Assembly (NCBI GenBank): GCA_946122785.1
Contig: CAMGYJ010000005.1
Coordinates: forward strand, 66,228,200 to 66,292,199
DNA from: Linum tenue
Lineage: Eukaryota > Streptophyta > Magnoliopsida > Malpighiales > Linaceae
Length of the DNA stretch: 64,000 nt
Direction of reading: 5' to 3'
Made by a program: the position numbers and the translations under genes. This document shows, one piece after another, positions 46,537 to 58,971 of the stretch. The notes under the pieces are model-generated. The model was not told the DNA's origin, did no database searches, and saw only the letters and a program-made list of their open reading frames with translations. Numbering within the stretch: position 1 is the first letter of the stretch; each line of letters opens with the position of its first letter.

Positions 46537-46840
46537 AGTATTTATCACTCCCATATTTGATACATTTTTCCCTTCTATCAATGCATTTTTAGTAGTTTTT
46601 ATTATATTTCATATGAAATTCATAACTATTGAAATAATGTTCTTATGATAGATCTTGAGTATGTTTTTGTACTATTTTATGCATTTTGGTTGTTTTGTGG
46701 TTTTTAAAGATATAATGCACTCAAAACGAATATGGATCACCAAGGCACTCAAAGCATCGAAAGGAGAACGTATTATAAACATGTGGGCTCAAATAGAAAT
46801 TGATTTGGGCTTTTTTTATGGGCAATATCAAAAAAAATTA
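46537..46840 (+). repeat. LTR-like copy 3 (5' part)
   Basis: Matches copy 1 from CTATCAATGCATTTTTAG through GAATATGGATCACCAA (46573-46745). It loses similarity near an A-rich run at 46830. Confidence 0.6.
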
Positions 46841-46889
46841 TTAAACACAATGCAATCCCCCCTAACTAGGAGAAGAAGAATCCATCTAT

Positions 46890-47420
46890 TACAATCTGCA
46901 GTTCTACTGAAAGTGTACTCCCTCCTGTCACTTTTTCCTACTGTCTATACAAGCCTATATTGGTTACAAAAATACACTACTACAGTCGGAATTTAGATTC
47001 AGATTACCAACCCTTGCTAGCTCAACCAGCCTTCTAACAATTGATACTACCTCCCCACTGGACTTGGCTTTACCTTCATAGACTCTTAAGCACCTTTCAC
47101 GCCAAATCATACTTATTGTGACATTCCAAACCAGTCTTCCCATCAAAGTAGCAGCCTTCTTGCCTCTAAATTTAGTAACAGTCCATGATAGATACTCATC
47201 GTAGGTGGAGAAGATGGGACATGTAACTTGAAGCAGTTGCTGGCATCCTTGCATCACACACTAAGTGAATAAAGGTAGCTGGAAAAAGAAAGATGAGTTC
47301 TAGTTTCTGTATTTGCAGAGCAAAGTTTACATGTTCCCTCTCCCACCTTCCCCCAACACTTAAGTTTGTCAAAAGTATATAACCTGCTCTTCACCAAAGT
47401 ATATAACCTGCTCTTCACCA
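46890..47420 (-). pseudogene. LINE ORF2 fragment (zinc-binding region)
   Basis: The minus frame 47257-46964 has FRGKKAATLMGRLVWNVTIS and MIWRERCLRVYEGK, typical of the segment after RT in plant LINEs. Upstream (47258-47400) a Cys pair in CKLCS-like context suggests the zinc-binding domain, in another frame. It is broken and partial. A 24-bp exact duplication lies at about 47371-47418. Confidence 0.65.
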
Positions 47421-49575
47421 CTAGCCAGCTAAGAAAGCTATGCCTGGGAATAGATTATTTACTCCATATGAGTTGAAACCAAGCTACAGGTTGCCTTGGT
47501 TGCAGGTCCCCCCATACAGTCTTGACAGAGTAAGTAACCATCCTTTTATCATTCCAAAACACATGTGTTCCCTAGCAATTCAAGTATCCTTCAACTCTAT
47601 CCTTGACTTTCAATATTCGTTTCCAAACCTAGGAGCAAGTACTCCTTGCTGTTATTGCCCAAAAAGAGTAATCTTTTATCCTCCAAGTATATCCAAGCAA
47701 CCCACCAAGATCCTCCATGTGTTAACAAATTCCATATACAAGTATAACCACTTGAACAACATATGAGATGTTGGGTCGTGTGTTCATCGATGTACTTTGC
47801 TTTGCCGAATAAGAATGCCCTCTATTTACCTTTTAATTCCGGTGCCAAGAAAGTAAGAATGTAGGTTGAGTTTTTTCAACTAAAAAGTAGCATGTAACCC
47901 ATTTGTGAGGCGTTGAATTCCCTCATTGTCATCCTTTGTTGTTTTCAACTAAAATCGCGCTTTAAAACTTAAAAACTTACGATTTTACTTTTCTAGGTCA
48001 CTAAAATGCTTCTACACAAAATCTCAGTTTTTATAACTTATGTAATTAGAAACCCCGCTTTAGTACTTAAAAACTTACGATTTTATGCTTCTACATCACC
48101 AAAATGTTTCTACGTAGAAACTCGCTTTTAACTACATTGGTTACGATCATATCATTCACATAAATTAACAAAGCCATCATACCTCGACTGGAGCTAATTG
48201 TAATAGTGATTGATCGTTCAAACCTTTGAATGTTGTACAAAATGGTCACCAAAAATTTAATTTGTAACGACATGGTAACATAAGTTTGAACTTGTATAAA
48301 ATAGTCACTCAGTTTAATCTGTGACCGTTTTGTTATATGTACAAATTTTTTACCGTATCGTTACAAATTAAAGATTTGTGACCATTTTGTACTAATTACA
48401 AAGATTTGTGACACTTTATGATAATAAATTACCCCAATAATACATTCTATTCTACCAGCAAACTTTATTGAAGAAGCATACAACGTTAAGAGACCCAACA
48501 ACAATTAGTCAACTCATAAACCCCACCAAGTTATATGGAGCTTAATGTTACTGATTGTTGTCGAGCAACTATGCGCAAGTCTGACTTTTGATTGTGCTAC
48601 TTCTTAAACTCTTCCTTTAAATTATTCTCATTTGAGTCTAAGTCACTATTACCACTACGATAGGCAAGAGGTCTTGTAAGCCTCAAACACCTCATTATTT
48701 TAGGCCTATGTTTGCAGCTCATGGAGCTCTATTATTTTTGGCTCTAACTATGAGGATGGTCGTAATTGGTTAGTCAGTTAAGAGTTTAACTGCCGGTTAT
48801 TAACTATTTAACCATCGGTTAGTTATTAGCTAAATTTGACTACCGGAAATCGAGCGTTTACCATTTAATCGGTTATCCGTTTAGCCTTTAAATAAACGGT
48901 ACCAGTTCGATTATCGATTACACTGTTAACGGGATAACCGTTTACAAGCCGAATCCCTTAGTATGGAGCATTTTCTTTTCCAAGTGAAATCCCCTAGTAT
49001 ATGAAAGAGTGAAAAAATACTTTCGTTGTTGTGGAATAAGAAGCCTTCGTATCTTAATGCATGTGCTGAATTAATTAAATTCCAACCCAACTCAGTAGTC
49101 CACTAAAAGTGGCCCAAACCACCAATCGGAGAACCCCTTCTCCGTCCAAGGATTTTTTGTATTTCTTTTCATTAATTAATTAAATTTCCTCAGTTTTGTT
49201 TTTCGGCAGAATAGGGGGAAAACCTCCAAACCTTACAAGTATTCATGTTGCATAGGAGACTAAGTATTCGTGTTGTTGCGAACGAGGGGTAACCTATCTA
49301 GTGAGTCGGCACACTTCCCATTGTAAGGTCGTGTTCGATTCTCAATGGCTGAACTTCCCTTCTCCCTCTAGTAGCACCTGAAGGAGATTACCAAGAATGG
49401 ACATAAGAATTTTTTTATAAGTGATTAAGTAATCCCATGTTCATTTGCTAACTTTCTTATGTATCCTTTAAATAAATACTCTCTCGCATAGTTCTAATAT
49501 TGATAATGTTCATGGTCTTTATTCTATTCAGATTGAGAAAGTTTGTTAATACATTCTTGAATTTGAGTCATTCTT
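47421..49575. other. Intergenic, decayed repeats
   Basis: No gene is supported. 48095-48430 repeats GTGACCATTTTGTAC/TTGTAACGA-type words in both orientations, probably an old AT-rich TIR element. 48755-48960 is rich in CGGTTA/TAACCG words, like plant hAT MITEs. Ends were not resolved. Confidence 0.45.
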
Positions 49576-49950
49576 TCTTTCTTTTTTGGGTAGAAGGACG
49601 GACCTAATTAACATTGCTAATAAAGCGGGGTTTGGCGATGCCCATAACGTCATACATGATCCATCTAATCATACCCGGATCCTCTACATCGAAAGGATGT
49701 GTACCAAAAGAAGCATTATGGCCTTTACAAGCTAAGAAGTCAGGCCGCAAAATTTCTTTCCCTATGAACATAGGAGATATGAACTCTCCGATCTCTTTCA
49801 AGAAGCTGTCTAACTTGAAATGCAAACAACCCATGACGGTGGCTGTCGTCCTTGTTGTTCCTCAAAATACTAATGGCTGTCATCGAATTCAGCTGCAATT
49901 GAACTTTCATGTGCCCCAAGACCCAAACGATGTGAGTCCCTTGAGTCATT
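49576..49950 (-). pseudogene. LINE 3' fragment (RNase H-like end)
   Basis: Two minus-strand frames (49949-49740 and 49834-49604) together match the end of a LINE RNase H-like domain: a LFAFQVRQLLERDRRVHI stretch, then VHRERNFAADFLACKGH across a frameshift near 49745. A T-rich plus-strand run at 49567-49587 could be the copy of a poly(A) tail. Truncated and inactive. Confidence 0.6.
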
Positions 49951-50824
49951 CTTTCTACTTCTGAGTTCTTGTTGGCTTATGTAAGAAGAAAATGAAGTTG
50001 TCATTATTTTCTTCAGCTGCCTAGCGTGAAGACTCACTTTACAATATCAATGAGGACAATGTGGAACTGCTTTTTGTATTTTAGTGCAGCTTACTGTTAT
50101 TTTGAAATCAGCTGCATATTTTCATCTAGACTTGGTCTGCAAGCTTATCAACAATGTACTCCAGGAGATGGTCTGGAATCGATGTATAACATTCATATCA
50201 GTATATGCTTACAATTTAGTGGGAATTGAGGAAAGGTCTGCTGTAAATGCATCGGGTACAGGAAGCATATATTACTGAAATGCAGAGGGTTCACACTTGC
50301 TACGTTTTTCGTTGAATCAGTTAGTTACTAGAAGAAAGAAAAGCATACACTGAAAAGGGGTTTCAGTGGAAGGGGAGAATAGCAGAAGAACAGGAACAGA
50401 GCTTCTTTTGTTTTCCCTGCTGCTCGATAAACCCAGAACGACAAAGGAAGAACAAAAAATGGGCCCCGCATTACCAGTAATTTCATGCTGTAATACGAAC
50501 GATTATGGCACCATAGAAGACCCGCAATATTATCTATCACAGACACCATTCTAAACTTTCTTTTGTTGTTTCTGTTTTCCCTCTCCAGCGACATAAAAAT
50601 CAATTCACCGTCATCTCGCCGGCAAATACAAAATTCAAACCCATAACAGAGACAATGTATGTATATTTATTTGCAAACTAACAAGAAAACTTCCTGTTCA
50701 TGGTTAAAACGCAGCATAACTTAACTCTGGAATGGAAATACGAGATTGTTAGGTGAAATCGGAACTACTAGCAAAACTTCCTCTGCCTCAGGCAGGTTGT
50801 GGCGGTGATTAGTGATAACGAACT
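49951..50824. other. Intergenic, possible 3' flank of the small gene
   Basis: No gene is supported. It may hold the 3' UTR, or further exons, of the minus-strand gene ending at 50825. Confidence 0.4.
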
Positions 50825-51290
50825 TACTTACTGCTCGCCTTGGCTTCATCCATTTTCATCCCAGTCATCTTCGCCATCATTTCTCCAAACCTCTTCTTCG
50901 TCTCAAGGAGTAGTGTCTCACAGATCTGACGCTGGACGTAGAGCTTCCTGTTTTCCTCCTCTACTTGCTTCTTCTCCTTCACGAGCACATTCTCAACATC
51001 GTTAACAATTTCATGACCAAGTTGGAGAAGATTTTCCTCCAGAAGCGCAGCTGTGAGGAGCTCCGTCGTTTTGCCCTCCCAGTATGCCAGACATGAAACG
51101 AGCGTCAGCGTCCCACCAAAGAACCACCAAAGAAAAAGGAGCTCTTAGCTCTCTCATAGAAGATGGAAAGAATGGAATCTGCTTTCTCCTCTTTCAACTT
51201 CTTAACGACAGTTTGAGAGATGTCGTTCGCCATTTGCTTCCTCTCCCGTATCAAACGGCGAGCCAGCTTGAGAGTTCTCGGCACCGCCAT
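50825..51290 (-). pseudogene. Small membrane-protein-like gene broken by an 11-bp duplication
   Basis: From the ATG at 51290 a basic N-terminus starts MAVPRTLKLARRLIRERKQ. It is followed by a hydrophobic segment of about 17 residues (near 50-66), then a charged, coiled-coil-like C-terminus that ends ...DEAKASSK and a TAA at 50825. The frame breaks at 51113-51134, where CCACCAAAGAA is present twice in tandem; with a single copy the frame would be open for about 150 residues. I do not recognise the family. The coding quality suggests a host gene, now a pseudogene or an allele with a fresh lesion. GTAAGTAAG at the end could instead be a splice donor, so more exons to the left are possible. Confidence 0.55.
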
Positions 51291-51803
51291 TGTTAGAGGC
51301 TTAGAGCTGATGGGAGAAAGCAGGGCAGACGAAAACGGGGCAGGGAAAATGACAAAAAGAATTTTCCACCAACATTAGAAACAGGGAGGATCCATCAAGC
51401 AATCATTTCCATTAAATACATACCCAGCCTGCGGCGTCCAACTACTGGTAGTACTAAATGCGTGGAAAAGGCACACAAGGAACAATCTGCAGTTCAAACC
51501 CCAGTAGAAAGCAGAGCAGACAGGAAAGGAATAAATGTTCCGCCGAACACAACCCGCAAATGGCAATTAAAAGGAGGCCTGACAAGCACAAAGAAGGAAG
51601 GTTACAGCAGGGGAGGTACAACAGGGGGGTTAGCATTCAATGCCAGGAGGAAGAGGAAGGGACGCAGTCTAGAGGGGAGTTCGGCCTATATAAAGGGCAA
51701 GCTCCAAGAACTTCATCACCAATACCACCACTGGTAAATTCAAATACTCAACCCAGATCCCCAGCACCCCAAAAACTTCAAAAACACTTGCGCTACCATC
51801 GAC

Positions 51804-53314
51804 ATGGAGAACAATACGATGAATGTCAGAGGAGAAAGGAGTCACCTGGTCCTGAACGTGAGGCCAACAATAGTGGGAGCAAGAGGAAGCGGAATGTCAA
51901 TGTTGCTGGGAAAATGGGTCACAGACTCAAGCATAAACCTACATAAGGCAAAAAATGCAGCCCTCAGCAAATGGAGGGCATACGGGGAGGTACAAGCAAC
52001 GAAAGAAGCAGAAAATCTCTTTGTCTATACCTTCTAGTCGCAGCAACAGAGAGATGCGGTGTATGATGCCAGACCATGGAACCTCAGCAACACCCCCATC
52101 GCTCTGAAGAAATGTGATGGGGAACAAAAGGCGGAGGCAGAAGACATCAAGACTATCACCCTGTGGGTGCAGATGCACGACCTACCACAGTCCCTCAAGG
52201 ACGAAGAAGCCATTCAAGCTCTGGCGGAGTACATCTTCCCCCATTTCCACTGCATCGACCAGTCAAACTTCGACTTCAGAGGATGGCTCAAATTCATCAG
52301 AGCCAAAGTGGAGGTCCATCTCGATCATCCCATCCCAATCGGATTTGAATACCCTCTGGGGAGAAGTCCATCTGGGTTAGCTTCAAATATGAGAGGATTA
52401 TGGACCTCTGTTATTTCTGCGGGAGACTAGGGCATCTGATCCACAACTGCCAATACAGAGAGGATAATCGAAGGAGAGGGCTGAGCATCGATCCGTCGGA
52501 AGTCTACATCACAGCTCTGAAAGCGGGACACGACTCACCAGCGAATACCCCGCCGACGTCATTCAGGGAGAAGATAGCCAGAGCACGCCGCCCAACCCTT
52601 ACTGGACATCCAACAGGCCTGATCCGCGGATCCCGAGGTGAAAGCACTCTGATGCATCTGACTGGCCAAAGCTCCTCCTCGAGCCCCCCAGGGTTCACCG
52701 CGCTGACACTGCTAGTTGCAGGGAGAGGTACGGCGTGGACCCAGCGAGAGGCAGTCGTGGTACCTAGCACTGTGATCCCAACGACCTTTCTGGAGATGGA
52801 GATGGAAGCTACTTCTAGGGCAATGCAGAGGTCACTGGATTTAGGCGAAGGAGGAAACAGTAGAGAGAAAGCAGCAGGCTTGTTCGAAATGGGCCGAAGC
52901 CTCTCCTTGGCAAGCCCATACTACACAACAGAGGACAACACCATTCCCAGTCCAATGAAGACCCCGGCGGGCCAGATACTAAGCCCACAGATGCAAAGCA
53001 CCACCCCAATCCAAGAGAAAGAAGCTACCACCGGAGAAGAGGAGGTCAGGCCCAGGCCGGAAAAGAAGAGGAAACCGGAGCAGTTTTACAGCCCAAGTAG
53101 CCCACTGCCGCAGGCGGAGACCTCGGCTAACATTTCTTTTAACTCTTTGACTTTTGTTCCAGGTGAAAACAGGAAAACTTATCAAAGGAGGAGAAACATC
53201 TTAAGGAGAAGGAGCATTGCTGAAATAACAGCTGAAGGAAACCCATCCCGGGAAGGAGAATTGCACTCTCCAAGGGCAGCAGCGGCAAGCCTGAAGCCGC
53301 CAAACCAGGAATGA
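51804..53314 (+). pseudogene. LINE ORF1 (nucleic-acid-binding protein), two lesions
   Basis: The N-terminal part (51804-52430) resembles the DUF4283-type domain of plant L1 ORF1: GKWVTDSSINLHKAKNA, then ITLWVQMHDLP and AEYIFPHFHCID. A TAG at 52035-52037 interrupts it. Near 52358-52361 (a run of four G) one base appears to be missing, and the frame moves to the one that carries the zinc knuckle CYFCGRLGHLIHNC. The tail is Ser/Pro-rich and basic. The protein would coat LINE RNA. Confidence 0.8.
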
Positions 53315-56300
53315 GGCTCCTGAGCTGGAACTGTAGGGGATTTGGCCAGTCCCTTACAAGAAGCTATTGTGGTAGGCTCTGCCGCCAGTTTGGCCCTTCA
53401 ATTCTCTTTCTGATGGAAACCAGGAAGGATGATTCTTTAATGGAGGAAAAAAGAAGAGCCTTGAAGTTTGATTATGGCATGTATGTAAGCCCGGCAATGG
53501 AAGGAAGTGGCCTGTCATTGTGGTGGAAAGCGGACGTGGATGTCCGAGTGTTAGATGTGTGTAAATCCTTTATGGATGTTAGCATAAGTAGGGAAGGGGT
53601 TGAATTCTATTGTACTTTTGTCCATGCCCCCACCACGGCGGTGGAGAGGAAGAGACTCTGGGATCGACTTACGATCATTAGTTCCTCTCCAGAAGATTGC
53701 TGGTTAGTTGTAGGAGACCTGAGTGTAGCCTTACAGCCTTTTGAAAAACAGGGGCGTTGCCCCCTGAGGAATGAAAATGTCAACCCCTTCAAGTACTTCA
53801 TTTCGCAAAATGGACTGATCGACCTTGGCTTCTCAGGCCAAGTATTCATCTGGACCAATAATCAACAAGGAGATGACCTTATTAGAGAACGCCTCGATAG
53901 AGGCTTATGCTCTGCTTCTTGGAGACTTTGTTTCGGAGGAGCCTCGGTGCACCATGAAGATTTTGTTGTGTCTGATCACTGCCCGATCAGAATTGACCTC
54001 CATTCGAAAAGGCAGAACAGAAATACACCCTTTCGGTTTGATGAAAGATGGAGAGAAAATGGAGAGTGTAATCAGATCATTGGAGAAATCTGGAATAACG
54101 GAGGAAGAGTTAATGAACTACTCGACACTTGCAGGAGAGAACTTCAAATGTGGTCAGTGAAGGACAGGGCAAACAAAATCAGGAGGGAAAAGGAGATCAG
54201 ACGAAGACTACAGGAACTTCAAGGTCCGAATAGAGACCATTTAATGGTGGAAGAAGAAAAGAACCTACGTCAGGAACTTGATACAGCTTGGAAACTTGAA
54301 GAAGAATTCAGGTTACAAAGGTCCAGAAACAGCTGGCTCCAAGAAGGCGATCAAAACACAAGCTTCTTTCATGCAAGCACCATTAAAAGAAGAACAGGAA
54401 CCGCATTCTGAAGCTAAAAGATGAGACTGGGAGATGGATTCACAATGACCAAACCCTTGAGGGACATGTCAATGGTTTCTATGTCAACCTGTTCAAGAAA
54501 AGATCAGAACCCTACGACCATGCCATACTCAATGGCTTCCCCATGTTGGTGTCCCCAGAGGATAATGTGACCCTTTGTGCTTCTTTCCAGAAGGTTGAAA
54601 TTAGAAAAGCTGTCTTCCAACTGGGAGCCAGCGAAGCCCCTGGGCCTGATGGTTTTCCAGGCCACTTCTCCAGAAGGTATTGGGACCTGGTTGGGGACCT
54701 ATTCTGTGAGGAAATCGTCTCATTCTTCAACACCAATGTTATGCCACCAAACTGGAACGATACCTATATCACCCTCATCCCCAAGGTGGAAGCCCCTGAG
54801 GTGATTGGACAATTCAGGCCTATCAGTTGTTGTAACTTCAGGTACAAGGTGATCACAAAGATTTTGGCAAACAGGCTGCACCCTTTCTTACCAAATCTTG
54901 TCAATGAGCTCCAAGCAGCCTTCACAGGCGGGAGACTTATACAAGACAATATTGTTATAGTGCATGAAGTTCTCAACCATTTCAAGAAAAACAAATCTGG
55001 GACACAGAAAAATTTGATGATGAAGCTCGACATAAAGAAAGCCTATGATTTGGTGGAATGGGACTTCCTTATTGAGTTATTAAGAGCCTATGGTTTTGAC
55101 GAGAGGTGGTGTGGATGGGTTATGACCTGCATATCTACAGTGAAGTTCAGGATTCTTTTCAATGGGAACCCTACTGAGGAATTCATCCCATCGAGGGGGA
55201 TCCGGCAAGGAGACCCTCTCTCTCCTCTTCTTTTCATATTGATGTCTAACGCCCTTTCTTTCCTGATTGAAAAGGATGTTCTGAGAGGAGACCTTCGAGG
55301 GTTGAAGCTCAACAGAGCATGCCCTACTCTCACACATTGCCTGTTTGCTGATGACACAGTCATTTTTGGAGAAGCATCTATGGGAGAAGCTGGGAGGATC
55401 CTTAACATCCTCAATGATTACGGAAAGATAACAGGAAAGGAGGTCAACAAAGATAAATCCTCGATTTTTTTCAGCCACAATGTCTCCGAGGATGAAAAGC
55501 GAAATATCATTCACACAGTGGGCTTCACAGAGACAAACATTCACTCAAAATACCTTGGAGTCCCTACAGAATGGGGAAGGTCAAAAAGAGAAACATTCCA
55601 ATTCCTCATACGAAGAATGGAAAGCAAAGGAGAATCGTGGAAAAGCCTTCTTCTTTCTCCAGGAGGTAAAGAAACCCTACTTAAAGCTGTTTTTCAAGCA
55701 ATTCCATCGTTCATCATGTGCCTTTTTCTACTCCCCCGAACTACTACAAAGAAGATGGACTCTATGATGAAGAAGTTCTTCTGGGGAGGGAACATGACAA
55801 AAAATACAATCCATTGGCGAGCTGGCCATGTCCTCTACGCTCCAAAAGAGGAAGGAGGTTTAGGCTTCAGACCCTTCCAAATCTTCAACGTGGCCCTGTT
55901 GGCAAAGCAAGCATGGAGAATCCTTAACAACCCGGATGCCTTGTGGGTCAAGGTTCTCAAAAGCGTCTATTTCCCTAGAGGGGACTTCCTTTCAGCTAAA
56001 AAGGGAAGCAAAGGCTCATGGATCTGGGCAAGTTTCTGGGAAGCTAAATGTTGGATGAAACAGGGAGTGATTATGGTTATTGGAAATGGAATGACAACAA
56101 AAATGTTCCAGGATCCATGGCGGTTTGATAGACCAGGGCCACTCATCTCCAATGGACAAACAGACTCAACAGTTATTGCAGCCTTCATAGATTCAATTTC
56201 CAGAGAATGGAAGGTCGACCTTCTGGAGCAATTCCTTGACCCGCAAGAAATCCTCCTCACAAGAGCCACACCAATCGGACCCACAAACATGAATGATTTC

Positions 56301-57376
56301 TGGGCATGGAGAGGATCGGAAAAAGGCGACTTCTCAGTCAAATCACCTTTCCACCTGTTCCACAACCAAACTAGAGGCACACAAGGAACAGTGAACCCTT
56401 TCCCTGATTCAGCTAAAGAGAACTGGAAATGGCTTTGGAGCCTTTCTATGCCACCAAAGCTGAAGGTTTTTATTTGGAGATGTGCAAAGAATGCACTGGC
56501 ATCGAAGGAGAACCTGTTCGCTAGAAAATTCTCCCCTTCTGAGTCCTGCCCACTTTGCAGCTTTCATACAGAATCACTGCACCATTGTCTCTTCACCTGC
56601 CCGCATGCAGCGACAGGTTGGAGTCTGGAATGGCCGGATCTTTCTACACCACCACCACTCATGAACATACTGGATTGGTTGGTCTCCCTGCAGTCGAGGT
56701 TCCACAATGTTACCATTCAACATATGATCTTCCTTATGTGGCAGACCTGAAAGGCCAGGAACGAGCGAATTTTCTCAGGGACCCTACCAAGCCCACCAAT
56801 CACTACCTTCAGAGCTCAGACTGCACATCACCAATGGATCACGTGCCCGAGGAAGAAAAGAGACCTACCACACCACACTCAGCACACTCCACCCCTGAAC
56901 AGACCTCCCCACCGCCGAGTATTCATGATTTTGAAATACACTGTGACGGCTCCTTCTACAGCGAGTCACAGGAGGCGGCTTATGGCATCGTTGTAATGAA
57001 TTGCCATGGACAGGTTTGCAATGGGTTTGCCATGGACAGGTTTTTAATGAATTGTTTTTCCCCACTTGAAGCTGAAGCTATGGCCCTTTGCAAGGGAACA
57101 AGAATGGCCGAAGAGTTAGCAGCCCCATGCCTGATCAGAACTAACTGCCAGACCCTGGTTCAAGCAATGGTGAACCCAAAGGAAGAATGGCCATGGCGGG
57201 TTGCAGGCTGGATCAGCAGGATCAAGAACTTTTCTCAGAACCACCCAACCAACTGGATCGATTTCATCAACAGAAGAAGGAACTGCAAGGCTAACTGGGT
57301 TGCACGATCTTGTGCAAAAAATGATCTTCCGGTTGACTGGATCCCAGTTCTTGATGTTATTGCCCCCCTATTGTAA
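53311..57376 (+). pseudogene. LINE ORF2 (endonuclease, RT, RNase H-like), several lesions
   Basis: Endonuclease (about residues 1-230): LLSWNCRGFG, VVGDLS where GDFN is usual, and SDHCPI. A one-base loss near 54388-54396 shifts the frame (stop at 54409). RT follows: GPDGFPGHF, FRPISCCN, LDIKKAYD, RQGDPLSPLLF and the catalytic FADD. A zinc-binding region follows, with CPLCSFHTESLHHC. A TGA at 56748-56750 replaces an expected Trp. After another shift in 56790-56930 comes an RNase H-like domain (HCDGSF, LEAEAMAL). Its later acidic residue is replaced: IRTNCQ where a T-D-S/C pattern is usual. The FADD box is intact, but the ORF is not. Confidence 0.85.
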
Positions 57377-57445
57377 TCTTTTGGCTTCAGCCACAAGGAA
57401 TGGAAATTCTATGCCCTTTGTCAAAAAAAATAAAAACATTAGAAA

Positions 57446-57760
57446 AGTGTGGAGATAGATTTTAAGGAAGAGAAAAGTAGAGTATAACTAATGAGAATAT
57501 GACGTGTGGGCTGTGGCAGATTGTATTTTAAAAAAAAAAAACAATTGTGTCTGCACATAGGACACAGGCTAGCAACCTAGCAGGCTAGAAGGGTAACCGT
57601 ATTTTGCTTGGAGGAGGGGAGAAAGCGGGACCCATAGGCCATAGCAATTGAGAAATGCCACGTTGAGCAGAATAATAAAAATCCAATGCCTTTTTTATTT
57701 CCCACTCCCAACCTCCCTAACCCGATGGGAGGAGATAAGTGTTAGGTTGTTTTTGAAATG
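57446..57760. other. Flank between the LINE and tandem LTRs
   Basis: No gene. It probably was the upstream region of the small minus-strand gene before the LINE inserted. Confidence 0.4.
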
Positions 57761-58290
57761 TGTTGGGACTTTTAGGGACGAGGGTATACGTACGATAGCC
57801 CGAGATCGGGTGACTAGGATTATGATAGAGTCGTGAACAACGTTCACTTTCCGAAAAGAATATTTCCACCCTCAACAAGCCTAGGGTTACAGGAAATTTC
57901 TCCCGAGGATAAAACTATCACCACTTTAGGTTCCAGGCTCAAGAACGCTAAAGCATACTTAGAAATATTTGGAAGAAAGAAGAAGAATATGTTTGATGGT
58001 ATGTGGCACCATCCACCCCACCCATATATTTATAGGGGCCGAATCCATGCATTGTCATACGAAAGGTTGCCTTTATCCATATGAAAGGTTATCCTTATCC
58101 ATATGAAGGGTTGCCTTTATTCATAAGGTTATCCTTATCCATAAAATAATGCAATCGCCACTAGGCCAAAGGGATGTGTCCCTTCACGGAATTAGAATAT
58201 CGGGTCGGTCCGTCTAATCCCAAACCGGTTGGTCGGTCCAACCCAAAACCGGTTTGACTTGGTTAGTCCGGTTCAACCAAATTTTCAACA
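57761..58290. repeat. LTR-like copy (530 bp), first of a tandem set
   Basis: Starts TGTTGGGACTTTTAGGG and ends AAATTTTCAACA. Nearly identical to 58443-58971, with only a few substitutions and single-base gaps. No coding capacity. It includes a stack of ATCCTTATCCAT words and CCGGTT-rich words near the end. Confidence 0.75.
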
Positions 58291-58442
58291 TTACTATGAA
58301 GGGTTGCCTCTATCCATAAGGTTATCCTTATCCATAAAATAATGCCGAAGGGATGTGTCCCTTCACGGAATTAGAATATCGGTTCAACCCAAAACCGGTT
58401 TTGCTTGGTTAGTCCGGTTCAACCAAATTTCCAACATTTAAC
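58291..58442. repeat. Partial tandem copy of the LTR 3' end
   Basis: Repeats the last part of the 530-bp unit with internal gaps, ending AAATTTCCAACA at 58436, then six spacer bases. Confidence 0.7.
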
Positions 58443-58971
58443 TGTTGGGACTTTTAGGGACGAGGGCATACGTACGATAGCCCGAGACCGGGTGACCCGG
58501 ATTGTGATAGAGTCGTGAACAACATTCACTTTCCGAAAAGAATATTTCCACCTCAACAAGCCTAGGGTTACAGGAAATTTCTCCCGAGGATAAAACTATC
58601 ACCACTTTAGGTTCCAGGCTCAAGAACGCTAAAGCATACTTAGAAATATTTGGAAGAAAGAAGAAGAATATGTTTGATGGTATGTGGCACCATCCACCCC
58701 ACCCATATATTTATAGGGGCCGAATCCATGCATTGTCATACGAAAGGTTGCCTTTATCCATATGAAAGGTTATCCTTATCCATATGAAGGGTTGCCTTTA
58801 TTCATAAGGTTATCCTTATCCATAAAATAATGCAATCGCCACTAGGCCAAAGGGATGTGTCCCTTCACGGAATTAGAATATCGGGTCGGTCCGTCTAATC
58901 CCAAACCGGTTGGTCGGTCCAACCCAAAACCGGTTTGACTTGGTTAGTCCGGTTCAACCAAATTTTCAACA
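58443..58971. repeat. Second LTR-like copy, ends at assembly gap
   Basis: 529 bp, TGTTGGGACTTTT to TTTTCAACA, stopping exactly at the run of N. Confidence 0.75.

Larger units (their letters stand above)
51382..57434 (+). mobile_element. Full-length L1-type LINE (6.05 kb)
   Basis: Flanked by an 11-bp target duplication AACATTAGAAA (51371-51381 and 57435-57445). It ends in an A-rich tail (57423-57434). It has a 5' UTR of about 420 bp, ORF1 (51804-53314) and ORF2 (53311-57376) overlapping by four bases (ATGA). Frame lesions in both ORFs make it inactive, but the exact duplication and complete length point to a not very old insertion. It sits 92 bp upstream of the start codon of the small minus-strand gene. 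Confidence 0.9.

Noticed and set aside
58438..58623. 61-codon frame in the tandem LTR
   Set aside because: The only other copy is the equally non-coding first LTR, where the frame is broken. No start context or domain.
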